36,663 nt of DNA from Gemmatimonadota bacterium (lineage in GTDB: Bacteria > Latescibacterota > UBA2968 > UBA8231): contig VXOR01000062.1 of the NCBI GenBank assembly GCA_009840005.1, forward strand, positions 1 to 36,663, in the 5' to 3' direction. The position numbers were made by a program, and so were the translations under genes. Positions 36,498 to 36,663 of the stretch are shown one piece after another. The notes below the pieces were generated by a model, which ran no database searches, was not told the DNA's origin, and was given only the letters and a program-made list of their open reading frames with translations. Every line of letters starts with the position of its first letter. The first letter of the stretch is position 1.

Positions 36498-36644
36498 ATG
36501 AGCAGAGCAACGAGTTGTAGTTTCTTGGCATTGAGTTTTGTCCTTTTCACCGTCGTGGCCAGTTCGGCTCACCTGCGGACAGACAGAAACCTGTGTATTA
36601 TACAAAAGTCAGACCCCCCCAGACGTATAGGAAAAGCTGGTTGA
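36498..36644 (+). CDS. Signal-peptide ORF, probably truncated or frame-broken
   Basis: From the ATG at 36498 (AAAGGA about 11 bases upstream) a typical signal peptide is encoded (MSRATSCSFLALSFVLFTVV, likely cut after ASSA), followed by only ~25 further residues to a stop. A run of seven C bases at 36614-36620 lies just before the end. If there were eight C, the frame would stay open to the window edge, reading SDPPQTYRKSWLTG. It may therefore be the start of a larger exported protein interrupted by a frameshift or sequencing error. The family is not recognisable. Confidence 0.45.
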   Translation: MSRATSCSFLALSFVLFTVVASSAHLRTDRNLCIIQKSDPPRRIGKAG

Positions 36645-36663
36645 CGGGTAGGGGTTGTAAAAA

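Overview
The window looks like a chromosomal segment of an uncultured diderm (Gram-negative-type) bacterium. The TonB/ExbB/ExbD module, two outer-membrane beta-barrel proteins, a lipobox and many signal peptides all imply an outer membrane. Housekeeping genes sit beside FG-GAP/ASPIC-UnbV proteins, a phytanoyl-CoA dioxygenase-like enzyme, a TIM-barrel amidohydrolase, a Gfo/Idh-like protein and a metalloprotease-propeller-barrel fusion. This mix recalls the FCB superphylum and relatives (for example Latescibacterota-like lineages). That placement is inference from gene content and has not been tested. Coding DNA is GC-rich; the last ~450 bases are clearly more AT-rich.

Layout. (1) 1-6603, minus strand: a TPR protein, exbB, two exbD, tonB, nrdR and nrdJ (B12-dependent ribonucleotide reductase). 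A near-consensus NrdR box and a sigma70-like promoter precede nrdJ, and a strong intrinsic terminator follows it. (2) 6604-6954: divergent promoter region. (3) 6955-7809: accD, convergent with an outer-membrane barrel gene that overlaps surE (7806-9960, minus). (4) 10077-21485, plus strand: a long housekeeping run of a small conserved-looking ORF, rpmI, rplT, pheS, pheT, a ZapB-like coiled-coil gene, zapA, rny, ymdB-type phosphodiesterase, a palindromic AT-rich repeat, xseA, xseB, recN and a pgsA-like gene. (5) 21489-25102, minus: a 1155-residue secreted metalloprotease/TolB-propeller/beta-barrel gene, translationally coupled (ATGA) to a 49-codon ORF. (6) 25253-30537: a possible carbohydrate or small-molecule module with a CBM9-like protein (+); an amidohydrolase, a PhyH dioxygenase and a putative alpha/alpha-toroid enzyme in one operon (-); and a degenerate Gfo/Idh-like protein (+). 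(7) 30681-36218, plus: a three-gene cassette of FG-GAP/ASPIC lipoprotein, secreted TPR protein and secreted FG-GAP/ASPIC protein. (8) 36219-36663: AT-rich region with a candidate promoter, a terminator-like hairpin and the start of a signal-peptide ORF that ends just after a C7 run.

How the parts fit. Region 1 joins energised outer-membrane transport with dNTP synthesis, the latter probably self-controlled by NrdR. TonB systems commonly energise vitamin B12 uptake, and NrdJ needs B12, but no B12 transporter is visible here. Region 4 combines translation, division (ZapA/B), RNA turnover and DNA repair. Regions 5-7 are the accessory, surface- or substrate-directed part and hold the least understood genes. 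No tRNA, rRNA, CRISPR array, insertion sequence, phage or integrase gene was recognised.
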